This document shows, piece by piece, positions 49,538-60,869 of a stretch of DNA of 64,000 nucleotides. Made by a program: the position numbers and the translations under genes. Within the stretch, counting starts at the first letter, position 1; each line of letters starts with the position of its first letter. Source of the DNA: Isoetes taiwanensis (Eukaryota > Streptophyta > Lycopodiopsida > Isoetales > Isoetaceae). The notes beneath the pieces were generated by a model that did not search any database, was not told the origin of the DNA, and saw only the letters and a list, made by a program, of their open reading frames with translations. The DNA lies in assembly GCA_021234155.1 (NCBI GenBank), contig JAJEKV010000045.1, forward strand, positions 3,899,697 through 3,963,696, in the 5' to 3' direction.

Positions 49538-50167
49538 TGTCAAATCTTTATCGAAGTAAATAGGGATATGAAAAAATTACATCCATTTTAAGTGGGTTGC
49601 ACTCCCACTTTTTTTTTTACCTCTATGCCAGTCATTGATGTGTTCATAGCTGCTGCTCTCAAGTAAGCCTCCACCTTAAAATGCAATTAATTTACATAGG
49701 TCCTGTGTATCTACCATTTGCTTTAATACAAAGGATTGACATTGAACACATAAGCATATACCCCAGTAGATTTTCAACAACAATTCAGATGGAACTTTGA
49801 GCTTAATCAATTCAAATGACAAATGACAACTGAATTCACAAAAATTGCTATGCCATTAAGTATGTGATAGGGTTTCGGTTTCCTTAAAATAAATTCCTTT
49901 TATCATGTCTGTACACCTAAAACCAAGCAGCTAACTAGGTTTGCTCAGCCACAAAATTGAGACCCAGCCTTTGGTTTTGCACTTTTCCTAGCAGGACATT
50001 GTTACGTTTTTGGAGAGGATTTTTAGTCTCTGTTCTAGACAACAGAAGCCCGAAGTAGTCGCTACATTTATCACATGCTCTATCCCGAAAAGAAACCACA
50101 GCCAAAACTTTGAATGCCCAAGCTTTTCCAGGACCATCTTTTTGAATAGATAGGACCATTTTCAAAT

Positions 50168-50614
50168 GGACCATTTTGTAGCTGGAAGCATTGAATGCAG
50201 CATGCTAGGTTTTGATATAGGCAATGTGCCAGGGCAGGCAATTTCACCTGGTAAGGGCCTGGCGAGCCCGTTAGGGAAAGCCAAGGCCCGAGCCAAGCGA
50301 AATTGCCTGCCCTGGCACATTCTATGCTTCAGGGTAGAGGCTATTTAGCTTTTTGGAGCGGAAGCAAGCAATGATTTGAAGAAAATTATTTGCAATTTTG
50401 TAAAGATCGAGAGAGGAGGCCATTATCAGAGATAATCTGGGTCTGTAATTAGGCAAAATAGCCTCTGCCCGGCCCGAAAGCATTACATCTTTTGTGAAGG
50501 CATTCATGCCTTTGTTACATTTTCTGTGTGGCTGGACTATTTTGTAGCTGGAAGCATTGGATGCAGCATGCTAGGTTGTCTTTTGTGAAGGCATTCATGC
50601 CTTTCTGTGTGGCC
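50168..50614. repeat. Nested direct repeats around a hairpin
   Basis: A 44-bp phrase (gaccattttgtagctggaag ... catgctaggtt) occurs at 50,168-50,211 and about 50,533-50,576. A second phrase (tcttttgtgaaggcattcat gcctt) occurs at about 50,488 and 50,579, flanking the second copy of the first. The hairpin at 50,223-50,321 lies directly after the first copy. Confidence 0.85.
50223..50321. ncRNA. Perfect 23-bp inverted repeat, possible small-RNA hairpin
   Basis: aatgtgccagggcaggcaat plus ttc (50,223-50,245) is exactly complementary to 50,299-50,321, with a 53-nt GC-rich loop. The size (99 nt, a 23-bp duplex) fits a young plant miRNA or siRNA hairpin, but also a small inverted-repeat transposon remnant. 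Nothing in the sequence proves transcription. Confidence 0.35.
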
Positions 50615-50619
50615 AAGTT

Positions 50620-51715
50620 AATAAGTAGATTGCTGCAGGCTGAGCTCACCAGGCAAAGCTGGTCAAGAAGCATCTCACAAATGACAGATTAAAAGCAATG
50701 ATGCAAGGAAGAAAGCAACAGAGACTTTAATGTTCCAACACCCCAAGTTTACGGACTGTATTGCTGCAAAAGAAGCAACAGACTTAATATAGAAATACAA
50801 TGACATCATAACTATCAAATGCCAAAGAAAAAACTTAGATGGGTAGCAATTTAGGACATCACTTTAGATGGGTAGCATGGCAGATTTCAACATATTCTGC
50901 AACCAGCATATTCCAAGATATAACATCTCAAGCTCGCATAGTATCAAACATTAAAGAAATAACTCTCCTCATGGCTAAAAGTACCTATCCACATTGTACA
51001 AGCTTGCCTTATTAACAAAGACTGGATGTTGACAAAAGATAAGACATTCCAGGTCTTCTAGGATACATAATAAGCCATGAGAGATAATCTTCTATGATAG
51101 TCATAATCTGTTTCAATCATCTGTGATACATAGTTTTATCTATATTCTATAATAATCCTAGTTCTAAGAAATGCAAACATGTTCTTTTGTTAGGATATAT
51201 TATGATGTGCATGATATGATCACTAGAAAGACCTACGTACCAGCGCAAAGGCCAAGGTTGTAGCTCACCCTAATGTACCATCCTTCGCTTTTAAAGTTCA
51301 TTTTTTATATGATTTTATTTTCTAGACTTGGTTAACACTTTCAAAGCAGGGGATTTCTGGCAGTTTCTGGCTTTTAACAGTAAAAAGATTTTTGCAAGCA
51401 TGTAAAGATTAGTCCATGACGATGGCATGTGCCAGCTGCGAACATAGATGAAGCTGTAGATATTGCTGGTAAAAAGCTGCATTTGTTTATTAACATTAAA
51501 AGTCACATTACCAATTTCCACCGTGTGCCTATGCCCTATCCTCTATCTAAGACCATTTCATTGATTCCAGTCAAAGGCTTGTTTAAATACAAAACAGTAG
51601 ACGAACCTGCTAATCTTTTCCAAGAAGCTTTGAATCGGTAGTACATCATTCTTATGGCAATTGTGCAAGTTAGTGAGTGGGTGCAACATCTTAGCAAAAA
51701 TCATTTGCAAATTAC
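50620..51715. other. No gene recognised
   Basis: Short overlapping frames only (for example 51,315-51,641 on both strands). Confidence 0.35.
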
Positions 51716-51853
51716 CTGTTCTCACCAATGTTTTGTGACCACAGTAAAATGTGCAAAGCCGCAACTCCATAAGATCTAGCTTATCATCATCAAGTTGTAG
51801 CATCAGTGCAGTCTCAGTCAAACCAATCGTCTCCAAGAGAGTTTCTGATTCAT
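51716..51853 (-). CDS. Exon-like segment of unknown protein
   Basis: Between an acceptor (ttttcag) and a donor (ACAG/gtaattt) the minus strand reads DESETLLETIGLTETALMLQ and on through LDDDKLDLMELRLCTFYCGH without a stop. Another protein-like stretch (SAQSAETLGELCINKRKMAT) occurs at about 53,470-53,590. They could be exons of one minus-strand gene from about 53.9 to 51.5 kb, but I recognise neither and found no start or end. Confidence 0.3.
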
Positions 51854-51959
51854 CTGAAAATCATTGGTAAGACCTTATCATCCTTAAGTTGTAGATCACT
51901 GCAGTCAAACCAATTGCTCCAAGAAAGGTTTCCATTTATCTGAAAATGATTGGTAAGAT
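51780..51959. repeat. 94-bp tandem duplication
   Basis: The segment from cttatcatcatcaagttgta to attggtaagac is repeated at 51,874 onward with about 80-85% identity. It covers most of the exon-like segment and its acceptor, so the second copy may be a decayed exon duplicate. Confidence 0.75.
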
Positions 51960-53990
51960 ATGATTAGATGTCCATCCTACTGAGCACAAGGAGAGAAGCA
52001 CACAAGGAAGATGATTCTATTAAGGGAACACAAAACAAAATCAGCTTCTGCCTAGGAAGGTTATCTATACGCCATGATGTCCATTTTCAGCATATCCTGT
52101 AATTAGAGCATTCTATGAACTGCAGATCGAACTGGCAGATTTCAACAATTTCTGCAATCAGGATAAACATCTCGAGGTGGCATATTATCAAACATTGACT
52201 AGATGACTGCCTCGTGATCACATGCTATTTCATTTAGACTGTCAGTACAACAACATGAATGTAAATTCTGTCTTATATCTGCTTCTTGCCTCTTTAAAAA
52301 TAATTGCCACTTTAAGAATAACTCAAAAACTAAAACAACGTCCTGCACATCCTTCAGAAAATTGCAGTCCAGGAGATTGCAGCTACTCTAATATCTCTTT
52401 ATTTCATGCTCTATGGCCCACATGCATTTGAGATGCTCAGAAATGTGCCTTCTCTGGCAGCATGCCTTCAAAACCATTTCCCCAAAACAATCTAAAGCAA
52501 GGTCCGGTTTCATGACACTTGGCATTATACTCCATGTTAGAACATTGTATGCTTCCTTCATGCTCCCACACTTAGCCGCATAACATTTTGCAATGCCATG
52601 TTAGTATGTGATCCTCTGCTAATCAGCAGGTCATGAATAAGCTTACATAACATTATATTGTTGTTTGCCTTTTATAGCGAGCTCGCAAGGCCTAAAGATT
52701 CTGATAAAGATTATTGATGGTTATTTACTAGTCATCGGGTGAAAATTTGCTTGATCTCGAAAAAATTTTGAGTACCAGTGTTGGATGAAAGGGCTCCAAA
52801 GAATAGACCTAAATGAAGTGCTTGTTAAAGATCAGGTCCAATTCGTTCATAAATTAGTAATCTTACTTCCTTGTCTCATATGGCATGGGTTTGAGAGGAA
52901 ATTCTCTTTCTGGCCCTATCTAATTCTTTACTGTTCTACTCAGAAATGCTCCCAGCATACCACTATAATAATGCTGTGAAGATACAGATTTTCATCTCAT
53001 GAAATCCTTCTAATACAAGTATGCTGCATGAAAGACCTTCTAATACAACTGTGCACAAAGTATGCTGGTTTATGCATGCTCGATAAAGACAGCACAAGGA
53101 AAAATCCACCATGTTGAGGTATAGGAGCAACAGACAACAACACGGCCTTTCACTTCCTCTACCAAGGACAAATCCAAAAAGTAAGTGCAACTATATGTTT
53201 AGTTGATGCTTTTGATAGTGTGGACCTAGTACTTGGCCGAGATAATTTCTGAAATCAATTCACTAAACACAAGGATACATTCATCTCTAATCTGTAACTT
53301 TATGTCTCAAGTTGTTCAAGCATTACTGCAGGCAAGGATTTCGTTTCTACTAAGCCAAAAACAATTACAATTCCCTGACTTGCTGTATTTTCTTTTCTTT
53401 TCGAACATGAGGTTGCATGGAGAAAAAATGACAGATTAGATGATCATCGAAAACAGAAATTGGATCAAGCATTTTGCAGATACTTGAGGCTATGCTCTGC
53501 ACTATTGCTCGCATGTTTTGTTGCCATCTTCCGTTTGTTTATACAAAGCTCCCCTAATGTTTCAGCAGATTGAGCAGAAAGAGAACAATAAACTAAACTA
53601 AACTTGCATATAGACTGTAAAGGACACGATAACAATTAAATGAAGAAGTACCTCTGTCTAATGTCTTTAAAGAAAATGTGGTCCAGAGAGAAACGATCTC
53701 CACTTTTTTCTGGGCTCTGTCACGAACCTATGGTCGTCACAGGCTTTGATTTTCTTCATAACACTCCATTGTAGGAAACCCGTGAGGTAGCAGAGATTTA
53801 TGCAGATGCACAGACTTCAGTATCATCCTGCGCAAGCACGTTCGACCTATAACCAATGCAAACCCTATTTCTTGGCCGAGATATTATGCTGATAAATTGT
53901 TTGGGCAGACTAATTTTCAAAGATATTTGAGCTACAGAGATTAAAAATAGGCAGGAAGGCCTACATAATGGACTCACTCACATTTCGGAA
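51960..53990. other. No clear gene
   Basis: Apart from the exon-like stretch near 53,470-53,590 I see nothing recognisable. Confidence 0.35.
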
Positions 53991-54021
53991 AGCAAGTTGG
54001 AAAAAGTGAAGAAAAGTTTTA

Positions 54022-54793
54022 ATGGTGTTCGTGTTATTCGCTGTTGCTTGTGCTGCCCGAGATGTTGCAGACAAAGGCGTTGGAGACTCCATTATAAAGG
54101 CTAGAAAGAAAACATCGAAATTCTTTTTTCATCCTTTACCTTGGTTGCCTCTTGGTTACGCCCTCCATGGTTACATCCTCAACAACCTACATATCCTCAT
54201 CCTTTTGTCCCGATCCCAACATTGGAGTATTCCTCCCCTCCTCCACCCCTTGTGTACGCATCGCCTTCGCCTCCACCGTATGTTTATCAATTTCCGCCTC
54301 CGCCACCTTTAGTGTACAAGTCTCCTCCTCCTTTAGTGTACAAGTCTCCTCCTCCGCCTTATGTTTACCCTTCACCACCTCCCCCATCCCCCTCGCCTTA
54401 TGTCTACCCATCGCCGCCTCCTCCATCTCCATCACCACCTCCTCCTTATGTCTATAAATCTCCCCCTCCTCCATCACCTTCACCACCACCTCCTTATGCC
54501 TATAAATCGCCCCCTCCTCCATCACCTTCACCACCACCTCCTTATGTCTATAAATCGCCCCTCCTCCATCACCTTCACCACCACCTCTTTTATGCCTATA
54601 AATCGCCCCCTCCCTCCATCACCTTCACCACCACCTCCTTATGTCTATAATCAGCCCCTCCTCCGGCACCCTTGCCGCCACCACCTTATATCTACAAATC
54701 CCCCCCTTCTCCTCCACCTCCATATGTTTACCTATCTCCACCTCCTCCATCACCCTCCCCATTGCGTATTGAAATGATAATATGCTGGTACTG
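54022..54793 (+). pseudogene. Extensin (hydroxyproline-rich cell-wall protein), frame-shifted
   Basis: The ATG at 54,022 opens a short hydrophobic secretion signal (MVFVLFAVACAARDVA), chosen because the frame leads to HPLPWLP before a shift near 54,150 moves it to RPPWLHPQQPTYPHPF. Then come the classic extensin repeats: SPPPPYVYPSPPPPSPSP and tandem YVYKSPPPPSPSPPPP units from a DNA repeat of about 48 bp (54,440-54,660). SPPPP blocks are hydroxylated and arabinosylated, and the YVY tyrosines cross-link wall protein. Near 54,557, 54,587 and 54,608 single-base changes in C or T runs throw the frame; a last in-frame end reads YVYLSPPPPSPSP before a TGA at about 54,791. The errors sit in homopolymers, so the gene may be intact in reality. 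Confidence 0.8.
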
Positions 54794-54826
54794 ACTTGTT
54801 TGCTTTGTTAGTGGGCTTCGGCCCCT

Positions 54827-54868
54827 AAGCATACTAGGCATCCCTCTTGTGGGATACCTAGTATGCTT
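54827..54868. repeat. 18-bp-arm hairpin
   Basis: aagcatactaggcatccc and its complement (one mismatch) flank a 6-nt loop. It lies 2 nt before the tRNA-like minihelix. Confidence 0.9.
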
Positions 54869-54870
54869 GG

Positions 54871-54914
54871 ATGAGCGTCGGAACTTATACTGGGGTTCGA
54901 CTCCCCAGGCTCAT
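54871..54914 (+). repeat. Second tRNA-like minihelix
   Basis: atgagc (54,871) pairs with gctcat (54,909-54,914), enclosing a T-arm tggggttcgactcccca with a perfect B-box. Only 13-14 nt separate the acceptor strand from the T-arm, so D and anticodon arms are absent. The plan is the same as at 47,025-47,076. It is perhaps a SINE head or a tRNA relic. Confidence 0.4.
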
Positions 54915-55058
54915 TGTTTGTTTGGTCAGACTTTCAAATTTCGGCCACATTGGCTGATAGGGGTAAGTCAAATATAGGGGATTTGATCCTATCTTGACTT
55001 CCATTTTATTTTATTTTGAAGGAACGAGATGATTTTTTCATTAATTAAGGAAAAACGT

Positions 55059-55327
55059 ACAAAATCTTGTTAAGCCCCATAAAAGGCTTAACAAAGAAAA
55101 CTTTTGAGATAAGCTGATAAGATAGTTATCAGCACAGAAATTTATAATAGTAGCCAACCAAAAAACTTGAAGGTATAGAAGAACTACAAAATCTTGTTAA
55201 GCCCCATAAAAGGCTTAACAAAGAAAACTTGGCTTAACAAAGAAAACTTTTGAGATAAGCTGATAAGATAGTTATCAGCACAGAAATTTATAATAGTAGC
55301 CAACCAAAAAACTTGAAGGTATAGAAG
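55059..55327. repeat. 127-bp tandem duplication with nested 19-bp duplication
   Basis: Copy 1 (55,059-55,181) and copy 2 (55,186-55,327) are almost identical, except that copy 2 carries ggcttaacaaagaaaactt twice in a row. Both lie in the 3' untranslated part of the L1. Confidence 0.95.
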
Positions 55328-56060
55328 TTCTTCACAGCAACAGTTGAATCAGAAAAAGTAGACACTTCTGCAAAAATTCCAGGTGAAAGACCCGAACATC
55401 TGGCTTGAAACAAGAAGATGAGATTCTTCCATATACATCCTTTTTGTTGTCATTACTAAAAAACCTGTATACACAAACAGAATTACTGCAATCATAAAGA
55501 GGCGATGCTACTAATTTTGTCCAGGATCATTGTGGATGGAATGGTAGGAATTTTGCAAGCATTTGGGTCATCAGATTGGAATAAGATATTGAAACGGGTG
55601 GTGAATTTGCAAGTTGTGCCATGAGTGTATGAGACTTCCTTCCACAACTGATCTCTGATCAATCTATAATAATCTTGATGTACCATGAGCAGAATAAGAG
55701 TACCATAACTATCAGCTAGCATCATGTGTGTATAGTATAGTTCTCTATACCTCAAGAATTGCCTTTCTGTAAATTCATGATGATGTTTTTCGATAAACCA
55801 GAACATGTAAACTGTTTGCATCACTTCTCTTGAGAAGATTGAAGCCCATAACCTTTCTGTTTTTCTCCTAACCTCCTCATCATCTGCTATCTGCTTAACT
55901 GTCTAGTGATTATGTGGAGGGTAACAGACCTGATGCTCATGTATTCTCTGATCACCATATCTTGCCACTTCATTTCTCAAAGAAGCACCGTCTTTAGTGA
56001 CAAAGTATCTGTTTGTGTGAGGACCTCTACATAGCTCCATATATCCTATGCAAAAAGAAC

Positions 56061-59000
56061 TCAATTAGTATTTCTGAAAGTGAGTCTTGAAATGAATAAT
56101 TGATGATACCCCACAAATTCACCAATTTGATCCCAACACCTGTCATAATTGTCAGCAAATAATTTCCTATGTGCAGTAGCACAAAGCTCAATATCATATT
56201 TAATATGCAATTTGATCCAAGTGTTAGAAAACCTTTTTTTACCATACAAGCATCTGTTTCTGGATTTCCAAATATTCCAAAGACACAAATAGACAATAGT
56301 ATTCTTGTAAGTATCCTCCCCTTGCAAGAATTTAATGATTGAAGATCTATCAAAGTTGCCAAAGTATCTACTAATCCAAGACCATAAAGGATCCAACTTA
56401 GAGCAGAAGAAGATGTGTTCCAAATCCTCAACATTATTGCAATTTAGAGGACAGTTAGCTGACACATTAGGATTCCTGCTGTTAATAACCTGAAGACAAG
56501 GAACACTTTTGTTTGCAATCAGCCAATGCAGCATAAGAATTCCAAACATTTTTAATAATGGATTTAGTAGCAGCAGAATCAATTCCCCAGACAATGGAAG
56601 ATTTGGGAGGATGAGGACACTGATCCAAGAAATTATAGATATCCTTTACCTTATAGCAATTTTTTTATTTAAACTCCAATCCGGTTTGCTTTGAAAGGTC
56701 CGATTAATAGTGGAATTTCCAACAATATTCCACGATGTGTTTGTATATCTTCTTATCGGTATGAGATCCCCTAATTCTCATTTTGAGATTGACCGGGTAA
56801 CCCCACTGTTATTATGCCAAAGATCACCCTGGGTTTATGATGCCATGAGAACTCCATTTCTTGTATATCTGAGGATGTTTTAAAGCAAGAACATGATTTG
56901 GATGATCCATAAAAGTAGGTGACCAAAATATAGACATAGCAGAATGAAAACTTGTATCCTGATCATATTTGAATGCCAGAAAAATATTGTTCCAAGCCTT
57001 TACAATATTTCTCATGAGAGGAGACATGTTGGATGCCAAAGAGACTTCACAAAAAGCAGAATTAGGCAATTCATGAGAGATTGAAGGATGTCCCAGAGGA
57101 GAACTCTCCATTAGCCAATATCTGATAAATTTGGAGGCCACACTATCAGAACCACTAAGGGCTTTCCAGACAAACTTACCAGCAAGAGCTTGAGCTTGTT
57201 TAAGAATATTTTTACATGCCAGACCACCATCCTTTTTCCTCCTAGTAATTGTGTTCCAATTGACCAAATTATTCCCATTCCAAATGAAATTCCTTATGAT
57301 CTTCTCTATCTGCTTGTAAACGCAGGCAGGAGCCACTAGAGCAGTGGAGAAATATATATGAGAACTGGTGAGAACTTGATTAGCAATTACCACTCGACCC
57401 GCCAAGGATAAAGAATTTTTATACATATGAAATTTAGCTCTTATCTTTTCAATAATGGGGGACCACAGACCAGAGAGATTAGAGTTTAGAGATAATGGCA
57501 TACCCAAGAGTTTGGTGACTTCAGAGGTTTTAATTACTTTAATCCCAGGCACATTTATATCATTGTCACCAATAATAACACATTTGGATAAATTTAGATC
57601 CACTCCTGAGGCTGCACTAAACTGATTCAAGATATCCATGAAGAAGTTAATATTATCAGCTTCATTTTCCAAAAAGGAGAAAGTATCATCATACTGGTGA
57701 ATGCAAATAGAGTCAGAAGATTTTGGAAGCCTTAGACCAGAGAGATTTCCAGTTCTTTGATGGTATTGGACAGCTTTAGTTAGCAACTCAGCCACCACAA
57801 TGAATAAATAAGGAGCCAATGGACAACCTTGTCTGACCCCCCTTTCAAGAGGGAAGAAAGAACTTGGAGAACCATTAATTAGAATAGCTGAACTTGATCT
57901 AAGATTCAATTCCATGATAAGCTGGATAACCTTTTCATGAAACCCAAGCTTTTTCATAGCATATTCAATAAAATCCCACCTAATATTGTCAAAGGCTCTT
58001 TTGAAATCTAATTTAAGGAGAACACAGTTTTGATTCGAGATTTTATTCCAATGCAACCCTTCCATAGCAGCAATATAGTTTTCAAGAATAAATCTATTAG
58101 GAAGAAAAGCACTCTGATTTCCACTGATACAATTCTGCAAATAATCCTTGATTCTTGAGGCAATAATTTTGGCACAAATCTTATAGGTGGTATTAGTTAA
58201 AGAGACTGGTCTCCAGTCAGAAAACCCAGAAGGCTTGTCAACTTTAGGAATAAGAGATATAAATCCACTAGCAATAGAAGGATGAAGATGCTTAGCTTCC
58301 CAAAAACCTCTTATGAAATACATGAAGTCACTCTAGATTAAATCCCAGAATTCTAAAACAAATTCTGGAGGAAATCCATCTGGACCAGGATATTTACCAT
58401 GTTTAAAGCTCTTGAGAATGGAGAAAACCTCATCAGGACATGGCACATTTGAAAGAGTAATATCCATATGATAATGATCATTTGGAATAATGGAATCAAT
58501 CAAATCAGTGAATTTTTTTGCCTGATTGTCCACAGAAATATCAGAAGTGATGTTTTTTGAGAACAGACCAGAATATTTAGAGTGGAAATATTTAGAAATA
58601 TCAGGGGGATCATTCAAAACAATTCCAGAGTCATTTGTAATTTCATTGATTGAGCTCTTAACCTGCCTTGCCTTGGCAGCTCTAAAGAAAAATTTCGTGC
58701 TGCCAGAGTCCATGTCATTTGTGTATTTAATTTTAGATCTAATAGCAGCACCTTTGGCCTCAAATTCCTCAATAATCCTAATCTTTCTTTCAAGATTTTC
58801 CTCTTGGAGATGTAAAGAAGAATTGAAAGGATCATCATTTAAAGCCAATCTAATATCTCTCATATGCTGAAGAAGGATATTCTTTTCTTTGACTTTGTCA
58901 GATTTTAACTTTTTGGACCATTCCTTAATCCAAGACTCGGAAGCCTTAAGATTTGAATAAAAACCCTTCATAGACATGATCTCATTTACTCTAGGAAGGT

Positions 59001-59752
59001 TTGAGTAAAATTCCCTGAATTCCTGACAGAATAAGCTATTTTGAAGCATGCTGGAATTAAACTTGTATGGAATGTTTCCAGATCTTGGAATAGAGATCTG
59101 ATGGTAAGTGCAAAGGAATTGGGGTTGATGATCAGAGATGGCAGTAGATTCATCACTGAAGACATAAGCATTGTCCCAGAAATTGGAGCTAGAGATGTTT
59201 AAATAGAATCTGTCCAGAGCACAGAAAACTCTGGCATTCCCTTTTCTCTTGTTAAACCAGGTGAATTTAGCAGAAGAGGAAGGGATCATAAGCAAAGAAT
59301 TATCATCAATAAGATCATTCCAATGAGTTTTTTCCAATCTAGACATGTTGATCTTATTGCCTAACTTTTGATCCCAACATGGAGTGTTGTTGAAATCCCC
59401 AGCCAGGATCCAATCATTAATATTTTGAGCCTTCATCCAATGATTAATATCTAACCAAAGAAGCTCTCTCTCTTTTGGATTGGTTGAGGAATAGATATTG
59501 ATGAGACCAAAGGATTTATTCATGATATTGAAAGTTCAGTGTTAAGATCTTTCCAAATCATACAGGTACCTCCAGAGGTTCCTTCAGCCTCCATCCAGAT
59601 AGAGGAGCTTCCAGGGATTATCCAATCCCCAAGATTTGCACATTCAAATTTTTGCAACTTAAGTTCTTGCAAAAGGATGATGTCAGCCTTGTAGGATTTA
59701 ATTTGGGAAATAACTCTCCTTCTTTCCTAAGATTCTAAGAGAGAATCTTCAT
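56061..59752 (-). pseudogene. L1 ORF2: endonuclease, reverse transcriptase, zinc-knuckle end
   Basis: The start MKILS at 59,752 is the usual plant L1 ORF2 opening, but the expected Trp (MKILSWN) is TAG. Endonuclease: ADIILLQELKL, then after a frameshift near 59,525 INIYSSTNPKERELLW, DWILAGDFNNTPCWDQKLG, ARVFCALDRFYLN and ISDHQPQFL. RT: GKYPGPDGFPPEFVLEFWDL, an in-frame TAG at 58,333-58,335, RPVSLTNTTYKICAKIIASR, NQSAFLPNRFILENYIAAME, LDFKRAFDNIRWDF and GVRQGCPLAPYLF. The catalytic box (57,682-57,696) reads QYDDTF where the sister copy has QYADDTF: one codon is missing. After a shift between 56,824 and 56,600 the end has NCPLNCNN...EHIFFC and LCLWNIWKSRNRC. The element is close to intact in length but not functional as written. 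Confidence 0.92.
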
Positions 59753-59790
59753 ATCAAAGGATAATTAAATTAAAGGATAAGAAGAGAATA

Positions 59791-60825
59791 CTATCTATGT
59801 TTTGACTTGGTTTTCCCTCTTCTATCTTTCTTATTTTTACTTTTGGTATTATTGGCAGGTGCACTGAAATTAGCAGACAACATAGCTTTTTTTCCCCCCT
59901 TTGGTTTAATTGACTCTCTCTTATCATTGTTAACTAAAGATGAAGAGTTTAGATAGTACTCAAGATCCCAATTGCTATCATTCCCTTTAGAACACAAATT
60001 TTCTTTGTCACTATCTATTTCATCAGAAGATATCCCCCCAGGAATAAATTCGAACAATTTATTAATAGTCTTATTAGCAGTAGCAATATTAGTCAATTTA
60101 TTATTGCAAAGACTATTATTAAATTGAGATTTAATTGGTTCAAGAACTTGCCTGGAAGGAGTCTCTTCTTGCTCAGTACTCTGTGAATCAGCAAATTGAG
60201 GAGTCTCTGGGACAAACTCAATGTCACAATTTTCATACATATTAAGTTCCTGAGATGACCTATCTGCCCATTTAGAACCTTGCTATTGAGTCTGTTGAAT
60301 CTGTTTTTCCTTATCCAAACTTATTCCTTCCTGACTTGACTGCTGGAGAAGACTCATGGCATTAGCATTGAAATCCAAGGAAGCCAGCTGATCTGCTATT
60401 TTGTCAGAGATGAAAGGCTGTTGTTCATGGCAAGGTATAGTATCTTCAGGAGAGGAAAGGTTAATGAGGTCCAGAAAATTCACCATTTTTGGAATAGGTG
60501 TATCTAATTCCAATAAATTAGGTGGTGGCTGAAATGGAGGTTTAGGCAAATGGGCAGAAGGATTTTCTAAATCCTCATTTTCTAATTGCAGATAATTCCA
60601 TCCGGCCTCGCATGAGAATTAGTAAAAACAAAGAAATTGGTTAGAACATTGAATTACCTCATCAGTATCTTGCTTGTTTGATTTATCATCAGAAGATTCC
60701 CCCGAATTTTCCTTTGTATCATTAATGCCATATGTTGTTGAGGGAACCCTTTTAGAAGTCTCAGCAGTATCCTTATTTTTGTTGATGTACTGTGGTGCTT
60801 TAGAGATAACACCAGTTTGTAACAA
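59791..60825 (-). pseudogene. C-terminal part of L1 ORF1
   Basis: A polar, Asn/Ser/Asp-rich chain ends 38 bp before ORF2 starts, the normal L1 order. It reads MPKPPFQPPPNLLELDTPIP (60,549), an in-frame TAG at 60,283-60,285, then MYENCDIEFVPETPQFADSQ and a basic end KSKNKKDRRGKTKSKHR. A further piece, SSDDKSNKQDTDEVIQ, lies at 60,619-60,825 in another frame. Plant L1 ORF1 proteins coat the RNA; their RNA-binding and knuckle domains should lie upstream and are missing here. Confidence 0.7.
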
Positions 60826-60832
60826 GGTGACG

Positions 60833-60863
60833 GTGCAAACGCACTAATGACTTGCGTTTGCAC
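60833..60863. repeat. 11-bp-arm inverted repeat at the L1 5' border
   Basis: gtgcaaacgca and tgcgtttgcac flank a 9-nt spacer. It coincides with where L1 homology fades. Confidence 0.85.
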
Positions 60864-60869
60864 TAATAA

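Larger units (their letters stand above)
48560..50165. other. Intergenic with small tandem repeats
   Basis: No gene seen. The two tandem arrays are listed separately. Confidence 0.4.
55003..60840 (-). mobile_element. Long L1-type LINE, nearly full ORF2 and part of ORF1
   Basis: On the minus strand the element runs from ORF1 remains (about 60,840) through ORF2 to a 3' untranslated part holding a tandem duplication, ending in a taaaa-rich tail at about 55,003-55,017. It is the same subfamily type as the truncated copy at 20.1-23.5 kb: both share IP(Y/F)KFN, PGPDGFPPEF and RQGCPLAPYLF blocks. The 5' end is cut inside ORF1, since no zinc knuckle or RNA-binding domain is visible. No target-site duplication was found. 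Confidence 0.9.

Noticed and set aside
16610-53720. Shared phrase ctttttctgggctctgt near 16,628 and 53,706
   Set aside because: It is only about 17 bases long, with no extended similarity around it. I take it as chance or a trace of a dispersed repeat.
54022-54777. Overlapping frames in the extensin rich in His, Leu or Glu/Met
   Set aside because: They are readings of the CT-rich repeat in the wrong frame or strand; the Pro-rich YVYKSPPPP frame is the gene.
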